From Paraburkholderia hospita (GTDB lineage Bacteria; Pseudomonadota; Gammaproteobacteria; Burkholderiales; Burkholderiaceae), in assembly GCF_002902965.1 (NCBI RefSeq), contig NZ_CP026108.1, positions 620,001 through 684,000 on the forward strand: DNA of 64,000 nt, written 5' to 3'. How positions within the stretch are numbered: position 1 is the stretch's first letter; each line of letters opens with the position of its first letter. The translations under genes and the position numbers were made by a program. The notes beneath the pieces were generated by a model. It was not told where the DNA came from, made no database searches, and saw nothing but the letters and a program-made list of their open reading frames with translations. This document shows positions 8,176-17,893 of the stretch, one piece after another.

Positions 8176-9222
8176 CTAGTTTTTCGCGCGCTGGTTGTCC
8201 GCTTCGAGCCGCCGCGTAATGAGGTGAATCAGATAGGTCGCGAATTCCGGGTCCTGATAGTAGAGGCGCATCGCATCCGTTGCCGAGACTGTCAGCAATT
8301 CGCAATCGCTCAGGCAGCGCGCCGTGCAGGTGCGCCGATGATCCGGCGAAAAAAGTCCGATCTCGCCGAGTATTGTGCCCTGGCCGACTTCGATGTTGAT
8401 CTCGAGAAGACGGACCGTGCCGCGCACGACGTAATACAGCGCGTCGCTCGGATCGTTCTTGCGGAACAGCACTTCGTCTGCCTTGAAGCGCGTCGGCATC
8501 GTGAACGCGAGCAGCCTGCCGACCGAAAGCTGACCGTCCAGCGCGTGATGCAATTGCGCATCGCCGATCTGCTGCAAGCGCGCGGCGGCCACGCTCGCCT
8601 GCCCGCGGCTGCCGACCTTCAACGCTTTATAGACGGTATAGAGATGCACCTTCACGGTGCCTTCCGTGATGTTCAACTGCTTCGCAATTGACTTGTTCGT
8701 TTCGCCGCGCGCGGCAAGCGCGAGCACCTGAATCTGGCGCGCCGTGAGGACATGCGGCTTTGCATCGGCGGACCCATCGGGCGCGGACGCTTCATCAACG
8801 CTTGACGTGCTCGAGGGCATCTCGGGCGGGAGCGCTTCCAGCACGAGCGGCGCGGAGGCGGGATAGCGGCTGCCTGCCAGCAGCAGGCGCAGCGCATCCA
8901 GCAGCGCCCGGCCTGATTCCAGTTTGCCGAGATGCCCCGCGACGCCCGCCGACACGAACTGCTCGACGGTTTGCGGATCGACGGCCGTCAGCAGCACGAG
9001 CACGGGCAGTCCCGCGGTCAGTCGCTGCGATGCCGTCGCCACGCTGAGCGCATCCGGCAGATAGTCGCCGTCGAGCACGATCAGATCGGGGGACTGCCCA
9101 TGCTCGAACGCGTTCGACGCATAGTCCACGCATCGTACTTCGGCCCGCTCGCCGAGATCGGCAAGAAGACGCGCGACGCCATCGCGAAAGAGACCTGTGG
9201 GAGCGACGAACAGAATCAGCAT
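8176..9222 (-). CDS. Atypical receiver / LuxR-HTH / cyclic-nucleotide-binding regulator
   Basis: A 348-residue protein. The ATG at 9222 (complement) is chosen because AAGGAGC precedes it at normal spacing. Residues 1-115 form a receiver-like domain with Asp51 (LIVLDGDY) at the phosphorylation position but without the usual acidic pair near the N-terminus. Residues about 155-215 form a LuxR-type helix-turn-helix (TARQIQVLALAARGETNKSI, then LNITEGTVKVHL). Residues about 240-335 form a Crp-type sensor domain (GEIGLFSPDHRRTC as the phosphate-binding cassette). The order receiver-HTH-sensor is unusual. It lies on the same strand upstream of a class III cyclase gene, suggesting that it senses the product. 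Confidence 0.8.
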   Translation of the reverse strand: MLILFVAPTGLFRDGVARLLADLGERAEVRCVDYASNAFEHGQSPDLIVLDGDYLPDALSVATASQRLTAGLPVLVLLTAVDPQTVEQFVSAGVAGHLGKLESGRALLDALRLLLAGSRYPASAPLVLEALPPEMPSSTSSVDEASAPDGSADAKPHVLTARQIQVLALAARGETNKSIAKQLNITEGTVKVHLYTVYKALKVGSRGQASVAAARLQQIGDAQLHHALDGQLSVGRLLAFTMPTRFKADEVLFRKNDPSDALYYVVRGTVRLLEINIEVGQGTILGEIGLFSPDHRRTCTARCLSDCELLTVSATDAMRLYYQDPEFATYLIHLITRRLEADNQRAKN

Positions 9223-9373
9223 GGGCGTCTGCTCCTTTGCGGTTGAGCGACGGTCCGTGCGCTGCGCGTCGCGGCGTGCGTCTGCCCATTGGTATGAATA
9301 AAGCACGCGGGTGCATCGCTAACCGTTATAGCCCACGCGACGGGATGCGTGTTGCGCAGCGCGCGGTTGCGTT

Positions 9374-10626
9374 TCAGTGCAGAAAGGTCTCGGCCATTCC
9401 CGCCGCCGCGCACAGCAGCACGATGAACAACGGCCGGACGCGCCAGCGTGTGAGCAGCAACAGCGCAATCACGGCGACGGCGAAGTCCGTGGCCGAGAGC
9501 ACGGCGCTCGTCCAGACAGGCGCATGGAACGCGCTCGCCAGCAAGCCGACGACGGCCGCGTTCGCGCCCGCGAGCAGCGCCGCCATCGTGGGACGCGTGC
9601 GCAGCGCCTGCCAGTGCGGCAGCACGGCGATCACGAGCAGCAGGCCCGGAAGAAAGATGCCCAGGGCCGCGCACAGTGCGCCGATCCAATGATGCCCAGG
9701 CGCGCTCATGATCCAGCCCAGGTACGACGCGAACGTGAAGAGCGGACCGGGGACAGCCTGCGCCGCGCCATAGCCCGCGAGAAAGTCGTTTGCCGATATC
9801 CAGCCGTTCGCGACGGTTGCCTGCTGCAGCAGCGGCAGCACCACATGGCCGCCGCCGAACACGAGCGCGCCGCAACGGTAGAACACGTCGAACAGCTTGA
9901 GCGCCCACGCGGCAGGAAGAAGCGCTTCCAGCGCGGGCAGCCCCACCAGCAGCGCGCAGAACAGCGCGAGCGCGCTGCCGCTCGCCGCGCGCGGCAGCGT
10001 GAACGCATGCGTGCCGTGCGATGCGCCGCTTGCATTGGCTGACGCAGGCGTTCGGCAAAAAGCGAGTCCAAGCAGCGCGCCGCCGCCGATCACGATGATC
10101 TGCGCGTACACGGTATCGAGCACACTCAGCACGGCGAGCGCCGCGAGCGCGATGGCGGCGCGCGGACCGTCGGAACACAGGCGTCGCGCCATGTCCCAGA
10201 TGGCCTGTGCGACGACCGCGACGGCCACGAGTTTCAGCCCATGCACGAGGCCCTCGCCGAGCGCGTTGTTCAGCAAACCGGCGAGGCTCGCATAGCCCAT
10301 CATCAGCAGCACCGACGGCAGCGTGAAGCCGAGCCATGCCGCCGCGCCGCCCCGCCATCCCGCGCGCAGCAAGCCGATCGAAACCCCACCTGGCTGCTTG
10401 CCGGTCCTGGCAGAAACTGGCAGAGCGCGAACAGATCGGTGAACGTCGCGTCGTCGAGCCAGCGCCGGCGCTCGACGAACTCGCGGCGAAAGTAACCGAT
10501 ATGCGCAATCGGTCCGCCAAAGCAGATGCAGCCCAGTTGCAGGAAGACGCACAGCACTTCGAATGCGCTGCCTGCACGCGTCTCGCGACGCGACGTGCTT
10601 TCACTTTCCATAGGGGTCGAAGGCAT
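9374..10626 (-). pseudogene. chrA: Chromate transporter ChrA, interrupted by one frameshift
   Basis: The two-domain CHR architecture is present in two frames. The 5' part (VLCVFLQLGCICFGGPIAHI, then FALCQFLPGPASSQVGF) reads in one frame and then must shift by one base at about 10386-10391 (a GGGGTTTCG run) to continue as SIGLLRAGW and the rest of the membrane protein through AAAGMAETFLH. FGGP-AHIGYFRR and the proline-rich LPGP-SSQ motif are CHR signatures. A single missing T would repair the frame, so it is either a genuine recent pseudogene or a sequencing error. The start is uncertain: ATGs at 10611, 10626 and 10656 all lack a strong ribosome-binding site. An intact protein would export chromate or sulfate. 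Confidence 0.75.
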
Positions 10627-10704
10627 GAAGTCCGATGCCGTTGGCGCTGAGCGCATCACTCTAGCGCAAACGCTTGCAACGCGATGCGACGGCAACACGC
10701 CCAA

Positions 10705-10737
10705 CAGCAAAAGCGGGCATCGTCATACGATGCCCGC
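10705..10737 (-). terminator. Intrinsic terminator after the HtrA-type gene
   Basis: GCGGGCATCG (10713-10722) pairs perfectly with CGATGCCCGC (10728-10737) around a 5-base loop. On the minus strand it is followed by TTTTGCTGTT. It starts 15 bp past the stop of the HtrA-type gene. Confidence 0.75.
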
Positions 10738-10752
10738 CATGACGCTTCAGCT

Positions 10753-12312
10753 TCACTTCAGATCGACGGTCACGAAACTGCGCGCGTGATTACGCTGGAT
10801 CAGCAGCGCCGCCTTCTTCCCCGCCTTCGCCGCAAGCGCCGCCAGTTCATCCTGCGACGCGACCAGCGTGCCGTTCAGCGACAACACCACATCGCCCGGC
10901 TTGATGCCGGCGGCGCCCGCCGTGCCCGACACGTCCTCGACCATCAGGCCTTCGGCCAGCCCCGTCGAGCGCCGTTCGTCGTCCGTCAGCGAATGCATGC
11001 TCAGGCCGAGATGATCCAGCGGGCCGACATCGCTCACGCCCGTGCTCGCGTATTGTGCGGATGCCGTCACGTCGACCATGATCGTCATCTGCTTGCGATT
11101 GCGAATCAGCTTCACGGGGACTTCCGTGCCCGCCTGCGGTACCGCATCCTGGTCGGTGAGATCCGCGCTGCGCTCGACGGGCTTGTCGCCGATCTGCACG
11201 ATCACGTCGCCGGGCTTCAGCTTGCTCGTGGCGGCGGGACTGCCGGGCTCGATGGCAATCACCAGTGCGCCCGCCGCGCGCGGCAGACCGAACGCGCCTG
11301 CGAGCCCCGGATCGACGTCCTGCACCTGCATGCCGAACGCGCCGTGCGCGGCGTCTGCGTCCTGAGACTTTGACTGCGCCTGCAACTGCGCGCGCACCTT
11401 GTTCGCCATGGCGATCGGGATGGCAAAAGTCAGACTCTGAAAACGATCGCCGTCGGCGTAAACCTGGACGTGGATGCCGACCACTTCCCCCGCGCGATTA
11501 AACACCGGGCCGCCCGAGTTGTCGGGATTCAATGCGCCGTTGGTCTGGAAGAACGGAAACGTCGTGCCATCCGGCAACGTGCGCGACGTCGCGCTGATGT
11601 TGCCCGCCGTCACCGTGTTCTGATAGCTATCCGGCGAGCCAATCGTCAGCACCTGTTCGCCGACGCGCACACGCGTCGAGTCGCCCAGCTTGACGACGGG
11701 CAGCTTCGTCGCGTCGATCTGGATCACGGCGACGTCGCTTGGCGCATCGACGGCGACGACTCTGGCCTTGAACTCGCGCCGGTCGGTCAGACGGACTGTC
11801 ACGTCATCGGAGCCGTCGACGACATGCGCCGTCGTCAGAATCAATCCGTTGGGGCTGACGATGAAACCCGAGCCCACACCCGACATCGCACGCGGTGAAC
11901 TGCCCTGCCCATCCTGCGACTGCGGCATGGCCTGCCGGAAAAACGCGAACAGTGGGTCGTCACCGTCGATCGCTTCAGAGCTTGCGCCGGAAGTGGGCGC
12001 AGGCGAAGCGGCTGGCGTTGGCGGCGTTGGCGCCGCCAGCGGCTTCTCCGGCAGGATCGCGCGGATGTTCACGACGGCGGGTCCGTAGCGCTCGACAATC
12101 GCCGGAAAGTCGAGCGACGCGCTCGCATTCGCGGGCGCCGTTCGCTTCTCTTTCGCTGGCGCGGATGCGGGCGACGGCGCGGAAGCAGCCGCAACAGGCG
12201 GTGCGATCGCGGTTGCGTTGGCGCAGGGGTATCCGGTGAGGCATGCCGTTGTCACGGCAGTGCAAAACCAGGTGCGGGAGCGGATCGAGTGAAACGCGGT
12301 TGAGTGAAACAC
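10753..12312 (-). CDS. Periplasmic HtrA/Do-type serine protease with two PDZ domains
   Basis: A 519-residue protein starting at a GTG behind a perfect GGAGGT. The N-terminus is a probable signal or anchor segment followed by a Pro/Ala-rich linker to about residue 65. The trypsin-like domain carries His163 (TTAHVVDG), Asp193 (SDVAVIQID) and Ser266. The usual GNSGGP reads DNSGGP, placing Asp264 next to the oxyanion hole. Two PDZ domains follow (about 300-400 and 415-515), each with a GDV-type core (KPGDVIVQIGDKPV; KPGDVVLSLNGTLV). The family degrades or refolds misfolded envelope proteins. It is a single gene closed by its own terminator. Confidence 0.88.
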   Translation of the reverse strand: MFHSTAFHSIRSRTWFCTAVTTACLTGYPCANATAIAPPVAAASAPSPASAPAKEKRTAPANASASLDFPAIVERYGPAVVNIRAILPEKPLAAPTPPTPAASPAPTSGASSEAIDGDDPLFAFFRQAMPQSQDGQGSSPRAMSGVGSGFIVSPNGLILTTAHVVDGSDDVTVRLTDRREFKARVVAVDAPSDVAVIQIDATKLPVVKLGDSTRVRVGEQVLTIGSPDSYQNTVTAGNISATSRTLPDGTTFPFFQTNGALNPDNSGGPVFNRAGEVVGIHVQVYADGDRFQSLTFAIPIAMANKVRAQLQAQSKSQDADAAHGAFGMQVQDVDPGLAGAFGLPRAAGALVIAIEPGSPAATSKLKPGDVIVQIGDKPVERSADLTDQDAVPQAGTEVPVKLIRNRKQMTIMVDVTASAQYASTGVSDVGPLDHLGLSMHSLTDDERRSTGLAEGLMVEDVSGTAGAAGIKPGDVVLSLNGTLVASQDELAALAAKAGKKAALLIQRNHARSFVTVDLK

Positions 12313-13536
12313 AGCGCACCTCCATGGCGTTCGTTATGCCGGCACTGTGAAGACATTATTTCGCGCGCGGCGGCCGGCGACTGTGACATAGCACACCGAA
12401 GAGTTCGAAAAGAAAGAGAACCCATACGGCTGACGCAAACCATGCGGCATGGCGATCCATCCGCGAGTCCGGACAGATGCGATCGACCCTTTGTATCGGT
12501 TCGGGTGGATCGAAGTCGACATGAGATTCAGTTGCATGTTTGCCCGCAATGGACAATCAGGGACGCGAACGGTTGACCCGTCCGTCCTGATTCATTTATA
12601 GGGGTAGCCGTCCGCTTCCAGCTCTCCACGGACCAGGCCGCAACCTCTTGATGGAAGCTGGCGGAGAGAGGGGCAGTATCGCAAGGCGATCAGACGATGC
12701 GCCCCGCTACCGTTTGTGAAACGCGTTGCACGGTGGCACATCAAATCTGTGGTGAAGCGTGCAAGCCATCAATTTGTCAGTATTCCCGATGACCTAGCCC
12801 GGTGCGGAGCATTAGTGAGATCCCCGCTTGCGGGACCGCTTGATTAACTAAACCAGTCGTTGGCTGATTGGAAGTGGCGGCGCGCTTTCCATGTCGACGG
12901 GTGCGGTCGCACGGCCCAAAACGGAAGTCACCGACCGCAGGTCGCATCGCGCATAGCGAGACACTCTCGGCCGGTATCCCGCGCAATGGTCAAGGCCAGG
13001 CAGGAGCTTCGCCATATGCATCGAGCACCACGTACTGAGAGCCACATGTTGATGTTCACTCAGAATCGACCCACCTGCGCCTGTACATCATCACACTGAT
13101 CAACGCGCGAGTTTGGCACGGGCCTACGCAGTGTCGCTTCCCCCAGAAATGGGAGTTTCCAACCTTCGCAGTTGACCAACTCAAGAGCAGCTGCACGCAT
13201 TGCCCCCTCACGCGAACTATGTCAAACGACATATGGCATGTAGACATGCATCAAATCTAGACTCCATATCGTCGGTAATACGGTGAATACGCCAGTCGCG
13301 CTTGTTACGATTCTCGAAATTCTCGGCGGGACCATTGCAGCCATCGACGATGGCAATCGCCCCGGCATTACCCGTGGCGGTCGAACAGGTGGTGCCCGCG
13401 CCCGCCACTATGGCAAGCGTGTGCGCGCTTGAACTCACTGGAAAGTCAGGCGGCGCTTCAATGCCGCGTCCCGTTCGCATCAAGTCGCCTGGCAGAGATG
13501 GCGTCGGGTCCCATCAGAGTTCAAGGAGAAACAACA
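12313..13536. other. Long intergenic region, no supported gene
   Basis: About 1.2 kb between the HtrA-type gene and the exporter. Short open frames exist on both strands, but none has a convincing ribosome-binding site, domain or codon pattern. At 12601 GGGGTAGCCGTCCGCTTC resembles the end of the 172-bp element only weakly. The promoters of both flanking genes must lie here. Confidence 0.4.
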
Positions 13537-14991
13537 ATGTCCCGTTGCAGCGGCCCTGTGAGCATTCTTGAATACAAGGGCGACGACAAACTCATCGCTG
13601 GAATCGTGCTCTCAGTTGTCACCTTCTGGCTTTTCGCTCAGACGACCTTCAACGTGTTGCCCTCAATGAGGACGGAACTGAGGATCGGCAATAGCGTGAG
13701 CGACATCGCCGTAAGCGTGACAGCGCTGCTGACGGGCACGTTCATCGTGGTGGCGGGCGGACTAGCCGACCGCTTCGGCCGCGTCAAGGTGACGTACGTT
13801 GGGCTCGCACTGAGCGCAATGGGATCCCTGCTGATTGCAATCTCTCCATGTGGCACAGCGATTTTTCTGATGACAGGACGCATTATTCAGGGCCTGTCTG
13901 CCGCGTGCATCATGCCCGCCACCTTGTCGCTCATGAAGGCATATTACGATGGCGCGGAGCGTCAGCGGGCACTCAGTTTCTGGTCGATTGGCTCATGGGG
14001 CGGTTCCGGACTGTGCGCACTTCTGGCGGGCGCGGTCGACTCGACGATCGGATGGCGCTGGATCTTCTGGATGTCAACGCTGGTCGCGGTCGTGAGCTGG
14101 ACGCTGATTCGCGGAACGCCCGAAAGCAAGGTGCTCGACGTCGACAGGAGGCCGATCGACTGGACGGGTGCATGGGCCTTCGTTATCGCAATGGTGGCTC
14201 TTAACCTGGTCGTCGCGAAAGGTGCAGAAGTAGGGTGGCAAAGTACCTTCATAGTGACGACGACAGTCATATCCGGTCTGGCTGCCACTGCGTTTGTACT
14301 TCTGGAGCGTCGCGCGAGTTACCCGTTTGTCGACTTCAAACTGTTTGGCAATTCGGCGTACACGGCCTCTACGCTGTCGAACTTTTTTTTGAATGGTGTT
14401 GCGGGCGCGTTGCTCATCTCGTTGTTACTCGTCCAAAGCGCTTTCGGACTTTCGTCTCTTCAGTCCGGATTGATGACCGCCGGGTATCTCGTCGCGATCC
14501 TCGTAATGATCAGGGTCGGGGAAAAGTTGCAGCAGCGTTGGGGGTGCCCACGTCGCCCGATGGTACTCGGCTGCGGGACCACGGTTGTCGGCTTGATACT
14601 GTTGACCGTCACGTCTCTGCCTGTGGCCCAGTACGTGACCTTTGCATTCGTCGGCTTTACTTTGATTGGCGCCGGGCTTGGGATCTACGCGACACCGTCA
14701 ACCGATGCCGCATTGTCGAGCGTTGCGGAATCGAGATCGGGGGCGGCGTCGGGAATCTACAAGATGGCATCCTCGTTGGGTACCGCGTTGGGTGTCGCGA
14801 TATCGGCAGCCATATTTGAGGCACTTGCCAATCTCGATGGTCAATCGGCCCAAGCGTTGGTTGGGCCAGGAAATGATGAGCTACGTTTGGCCGCTGCGGC
14901 AGCATTGTGGTTCAACGTAGCGATGGCCCTGCTCGCACTGGCGGCAGTCGTGTTTGGCATGCCTCGGCGCGCGACCGAAGTTCACTCGTGA
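13537..14991 (+). CDS. MFS transporter, DHA2 (14-TM) drug-exporter family
   Basis: A 484-residue membrane protein. The ATG at 13537 is chosen because CAAGGAGAAACA precedes it, rather than the upstream in-frame ATG at 13429. The MFS motif A GGLADRFGRVKVTY follows TM2, and motif-C-like glycine-rich helices and about 14 hydrophobic segments follow, the count expected for DHA2 proton-driven multidrug exporters. SRSGAASGIYKMASSLGTAL near the C-terminus is also typical of the group. It stands alone with no adjacent regulator or membrane-fusion protein, so the substrate cannot be inferred. Confidence 0.85.
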   Translation: MSRCSGPVSILEYKGDDKLIAGIVLSVVTFWLFAQTTFNVLPSMRTELRIGNSVSDIAVSVTALLTGTFIVVAGGLADRFGRVKVTYVGLALSAMGSLLIAISPCGTAIFLMTGRIIQGLSAACIMPATLSLMKAYYDGAERQRALSFWSIGSWGGSGLCALLAGAVDSTIGWRWIFWMSTLVAVVSWTLIRGTPESKVLDVDRRPIDWTGAWAFVIAMVALNLVVAKGAEVGWQSTFIVTTTVISGLAATAFVLLERRASYPFVDFKLFGNSAYTASTLSNFFLNGVAGALLISLLLVQSAFGLSSLQSGLMTAGYLVAILVMIRVGEKLQQRWGCPRRPMVLGCGTTVVGLILLTVTSLPVAQYVTFAFVGFTLIGAGLGIYATPSTDAALSSVAESRSGAASGIYKMASSLGTALGVAISAAIFEALANLDGQSAQALVGPGNDELRLAAAAALWFNVAMALLALAAVVFGMPRRATEVHS

Positions 14992-15692
14992 CTGCTCGGC
15001 AAGAGAGGCAGTTATTTTCATTGGTGTCATTCGCTCAGCAACGGCATCGGTTCATGAGACCGAGAATCTTGGGGTTTGTTCGACACCTGCCCTTGTCTGC
15101 AAGCTGAGCATCCGAGACGGGACGTGCGGGCAGGCGTTGAATAAACTTGAAGAAAGTACGAATTTGGCTTCCGTGAGACCGGTCATTCGGTCATTCGCGA
15201 CCACCGAACTGCGAGTGTCGGGAAAGCGACCCGTAGCCGCCTGACCAATGTCGATACTCGAATGACGGCTTCGGCCGATTATGCCAGGTCGTTGATTATG
15301 GAAAGTAGCAGGTCGGAACTCGCGTTGGGAACTGATGGAAAGCGGCAAGCACGAATTCCGGCCTTTGCATAATCACAGCGCCTTCAGGAAGTTGAGCAGC
15401 GAGTCAGGTGCCCGATAGCGCGGGACCTTGCTTCCTGGTTCGTGAGGCCTGGCAAGCGCGCGCTCCTTCATGTTCAGGTCGGCTTCGACGTAATGGTGCG
15501 TCCAACTGGTTGCGGGCTTCGATCAGACTCGGTGCAGCGCGGTTGGACGAGCGCCTGGGATGGGAAGAAATGGCTTCGGCGAAGCGTGCGATGCGATGAT
15601 GTGTGTCGTGGCGGGAAGTTTTCGGTATGGCGCAGACGAACGGGATCACGGCGCGATGCGCCGACGGTGGAACAAAGGTCTCGAGCGGGAGA
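14992..15692. other. Intergenic region downstream of the exporter, no supported gene
   Basis: About 700 bp without a frame showing a recognisable domain or a ribosome-binding site on either strand. It probably holds the decayed left flank of the IS5-type remnant that follows. Confidence 0.4.
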
Positions 15693-16361
15693 TCAGCTGT
15701 GGCAGTAGTGACGCAGGTTGATCATCGTATAAGCGAGCGTCTTTAACGCATAGTGCAACTGACTGATTCGCTCGAAACGTAACAGCAGGCGACGGAACTT
15801 GTCTTCCCAGGCGAACACGCGCTCGATCGTCCTGAACCGCTCCTTGAAAATGGCCGGATCGAACAGTGCCTTGCGGCCTCGCTTCTGGCTCTTCCTGCCG
15901 CGCGAATTCGGGTTGATATTGGGCACCATGCCGCGATTGACAATAGCTTTGCGGTTGCGCCGGCAATCGTACACGCCATCCAGACTCACGACGGTTCCCC
16001 GCGGGTCCAGCCCCACCGCGCGGGCGAGGCGCGTGAGTCGCGGCAGCGTCGCTTCGCGCAACAGCGGCGATTCATTGCGATTGCCCGGGGCCGATACGAA
16101 CGGCGCGATCACGTTGCAATTCCGATCGCACAGGGCAACGACCTTGCAGCCCTTGACCTTCTTGTGGCCGCTGAAGCCGAGGTTATCGCCTCCCTTCTTC
16201 GCTGCGCTCGTGGTGCCATCGCCATGGATGACGCGCGTATCAAGACGCGCGTCCTGATGAAGTCTGAGGACCGAGCCCTCGAAAATGGCATCCAGGCATC
16301 CGTCCGCAAGTCGCGCCACGATACGCCTGCAGTATTCGCGGTTGGTAGAATCGCAAACCCC
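15693..16361 (-). pseudogene. IS5-type DDE transposase, 5'-truncated
   Basis: About 220 codons read from just after a TAA at 16362-16364 to the stop at 15693. The product carries a DDE-type core: DTRVIHGDGTTSAAKKGG (first Asp region), SGHKKVKGCKVVALCD, VVSLDGVYDCRRNR (second Asp), and the C-terminal FRTIERVFAWEDKFRRLLLR (catalytic Glu) and HYALKTLAYTMINLR ending typical of IS5-related transposases. The N-terminal third is missing and replaced by unrelated sequence upstream of the TAA. No terminal inverted repeats were found, so this is a dead remnant. Confidence 0.75.
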
Positions 16362-16382
16362 TTACTGCGAGAAAGTCGGTAA

Positions 16383-16610
16383 CCCCGTAACCATGCGAAA
16401 CGCGCCATACATCAGAAGCCGGTTGCTGATCGTCGCGGCGTTCGCGTTCACCTTGTCGCCAAATACCACGTTGGTACGCGCGCAAAGGAAAAGCGCGCCG
16501 TAGCAGATCGAATCGCATCGGAACATGTGCAGGTGATGACACGCGATCCGGATTACTTCCTGAACAACATGAAAAACTGCTTCCTCGACCTGTCGGTTCT
16601 GAAATCCTGA
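16383..16610 (+). pseudogene. 3' fragment of an unknown gene abutting the IS5 remnant
   Basis: After a TAA at 16380-16382 the frame is open for 75 codons to a TGA and has a natural-looking composition with charged helices and the ending MTRDPDYFLNNMKNCFLDLS. There is no start codon with a ribosome-binding site and no recognised family. The most economical reading is the tail of a gene cut by the insertion. The opposite strand is also partly open, so coding is uncertain. Confidence 0.25.
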
Positions 16611-17076
16611 TCCGCGTAGCTGCAGGTGGAACCGTGCAACGAAGTCGATTTTCCTATAAGCGTCAAATGGTGGGCTGAAAAGCGGGTCGAGTGGCCTTGC
16701 CCAAGGTCATCGAAACATTCGAGCATGCATTCGTCTGGATGCCCGCGGCGCATCCACACTGGGTCCAGCGTTCACTTTCTTCACGACGACGGGACGTGGT
16801 GCGTGTTTCCTCCGGACCCTCGATAAGACTTTTTGTAAGTATTTTGTATGCGGTGCCCGGTCGCAACAGGCGTTTAATTCAATCCAGTACGGGATGTCGC
16901 AGCGGGGAGTCCGCTCGGATACTTCAACGATTTAAATTGCCCGGGCTTCACTGCGTTTAACGTTAGTGGACGCCGGCGAGGCGCCATACCGATGAATCAG
17001 TTTTGAAGGGTTACTTGCCTAAACTCCGAGGATGAATTGGGCTTTTAGCGCGCGCAGCACGCAGAAGGAGGTCATT
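16611..17076. other. Leader region of the DUF4148 gene
   Basis: No supported gene. The last 150 bp are AT-richer than the surroundings and probably contain the promoter of the gene starting at 17077. Confidence 0.4.
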
Positions 17077-17406
17077 GTGAAATCGCTATTTTTCGCAGTC
17101 GCGGCCGCATCCGCCCTCGCGGTACCGCTCGCGGCTTTCGCCCAGTCGGACGCGCCAGCTCCCCTCACACGCGCCCAGGTACGCTCTGAACTTCAACAAC
17201 TCGAGCAGGCCGGCTACAACCCCGCAACGGGCGAGGACGTCAACTATCCGCAAGATATTCAGGCAGCTGCAGCGCGCGTGGCAGCCCGGAATGGCACGAC
17301 CGGGTACGGCGGCGTACAGAGCGGATCGTCGGCGTCGGGAGCGCCCGTCGTCATCAGGCCTGCATCTCCCGAAGAAATGAAGCAGATCTATCAGGGTGGT
17401 CAGTAG
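17077..17406 (+). CDS. DUF4148 domain periplasmic protein
   Basis: A 109-residue protein starting at a GTG six bases after AAGGAGGT. The signal peptide is KSLFFAVAAASALAVPLAAF with an AFA-Q cleavage site. The mature protein has the DUF4148 hallmark LTRAQVRSELQQLEQAGYNP followed by YPQDIQAAAARVAARNG. Function is unknown; these proteins are numerous in Burkholderia-type genomes. It is a single gene followed by a GC-rich hairpin. Confidence 0.88.
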   Translation: MKSLFFAVAAASALAVPLAAFAQSDAPAPLTRAQVRSELQQLEQAGYNPATGEDVNYPQDIQAAAARVAARNGTTGYGGVQSGSSASGAPVVIRPASPEEMKQIYQGGQ

Positions 17407-17433
17407 ACCACTGGTCCGCGGCCCAGTTGATAG

Positions 17434-17459
17434 GGCGCCGGATGCAATCAACCGGCGCC
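17434..17459 (+). terminator. GC-rich hairpin after the DUF4148 gene
   Basis: GGCGCCGG (17434-17441) pairs perfectly with CCGGCGCC (17452-17459) around a 10-base loop, 28 bp past the stop. There is no T-run, so intrinsic termination is only possible, not shown. Confidence 0.4.
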
Positions 17460-17515
17460 GGGGCCGCCAAGCCTTCCATCTCGTGGCGACGGACGAAGGA
17501 CAAGCCACCACCTGA

Positions 17516-17893
17516 CTACTGCAATGGTGGCAGTGGCCCAGACCAGCCTGGGTCCGAGCTGTAAGGGCACCCGGATGCAGCGGTGCCGACACCGGGCGAA
17601 GGTCCATCACGGTCCGCCACATGGATGTGCCGCCCGGCCGCCGCATCCGCCTGTTGCTGACGCTCGGCGCGCGCCATCAGTTTCTCGATTTCGAGTTCGA
17701 GTTTCACCCTCTCCCGCTCGGCACGATCCGCGTCACCGCGCAGCCTGGCAATTTCCAGACCGAGTTTTTGCCGGTCCTGTGCCGCGCGGCGGCTGACCAG
17801 AAATCCGAACACGGCGCGCGCAGCAACGGCGAGAACAAGCGGCAACGGCCACATATGCTTCACCCACTCGGTCAGTGCGCTGAGTGTGCTCAT
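17516..17893 (-). CDS. Small membrane-anchored coiled-coil protein
   Basis: A 125-residue protein from an ATG at 17893 (complement) preceded by AAGGGGAA. One hydrophobic helix (MWPLPLVLAVAARAVFGFLV, about residues 14-33) is followed by a charged heptad-like helix (AAQDRQKLGLEIARLRGDAD and ERERVKLELEIEKLMARAER, about 37-80) and a Gly/Pro-rich tail. The layout is an inner-membrane anchor with a coiled coil. The family is not recognised. It is convergent with the DUF4148 gene. Confidence 0.6.
   Translation of the reverse strand: MSTLSALTEWVKHMWPLPLVLAVAARAVFGFLVSRRAAQDRQKLGLEIARLRGDADRAERERVKLELEIEKLMARAERQQQADAAAGRHIHVADRDGPSPGVGTAASGCPYSSDPGWSGPLPPLQ

Noticed and set aside
12601..12700. GGGGTAGCCGTCC resembling the end of the 172-bp element
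   Set aside because: Similarity covers only about 18 bases and no matching opposite end is found at the expected distance.
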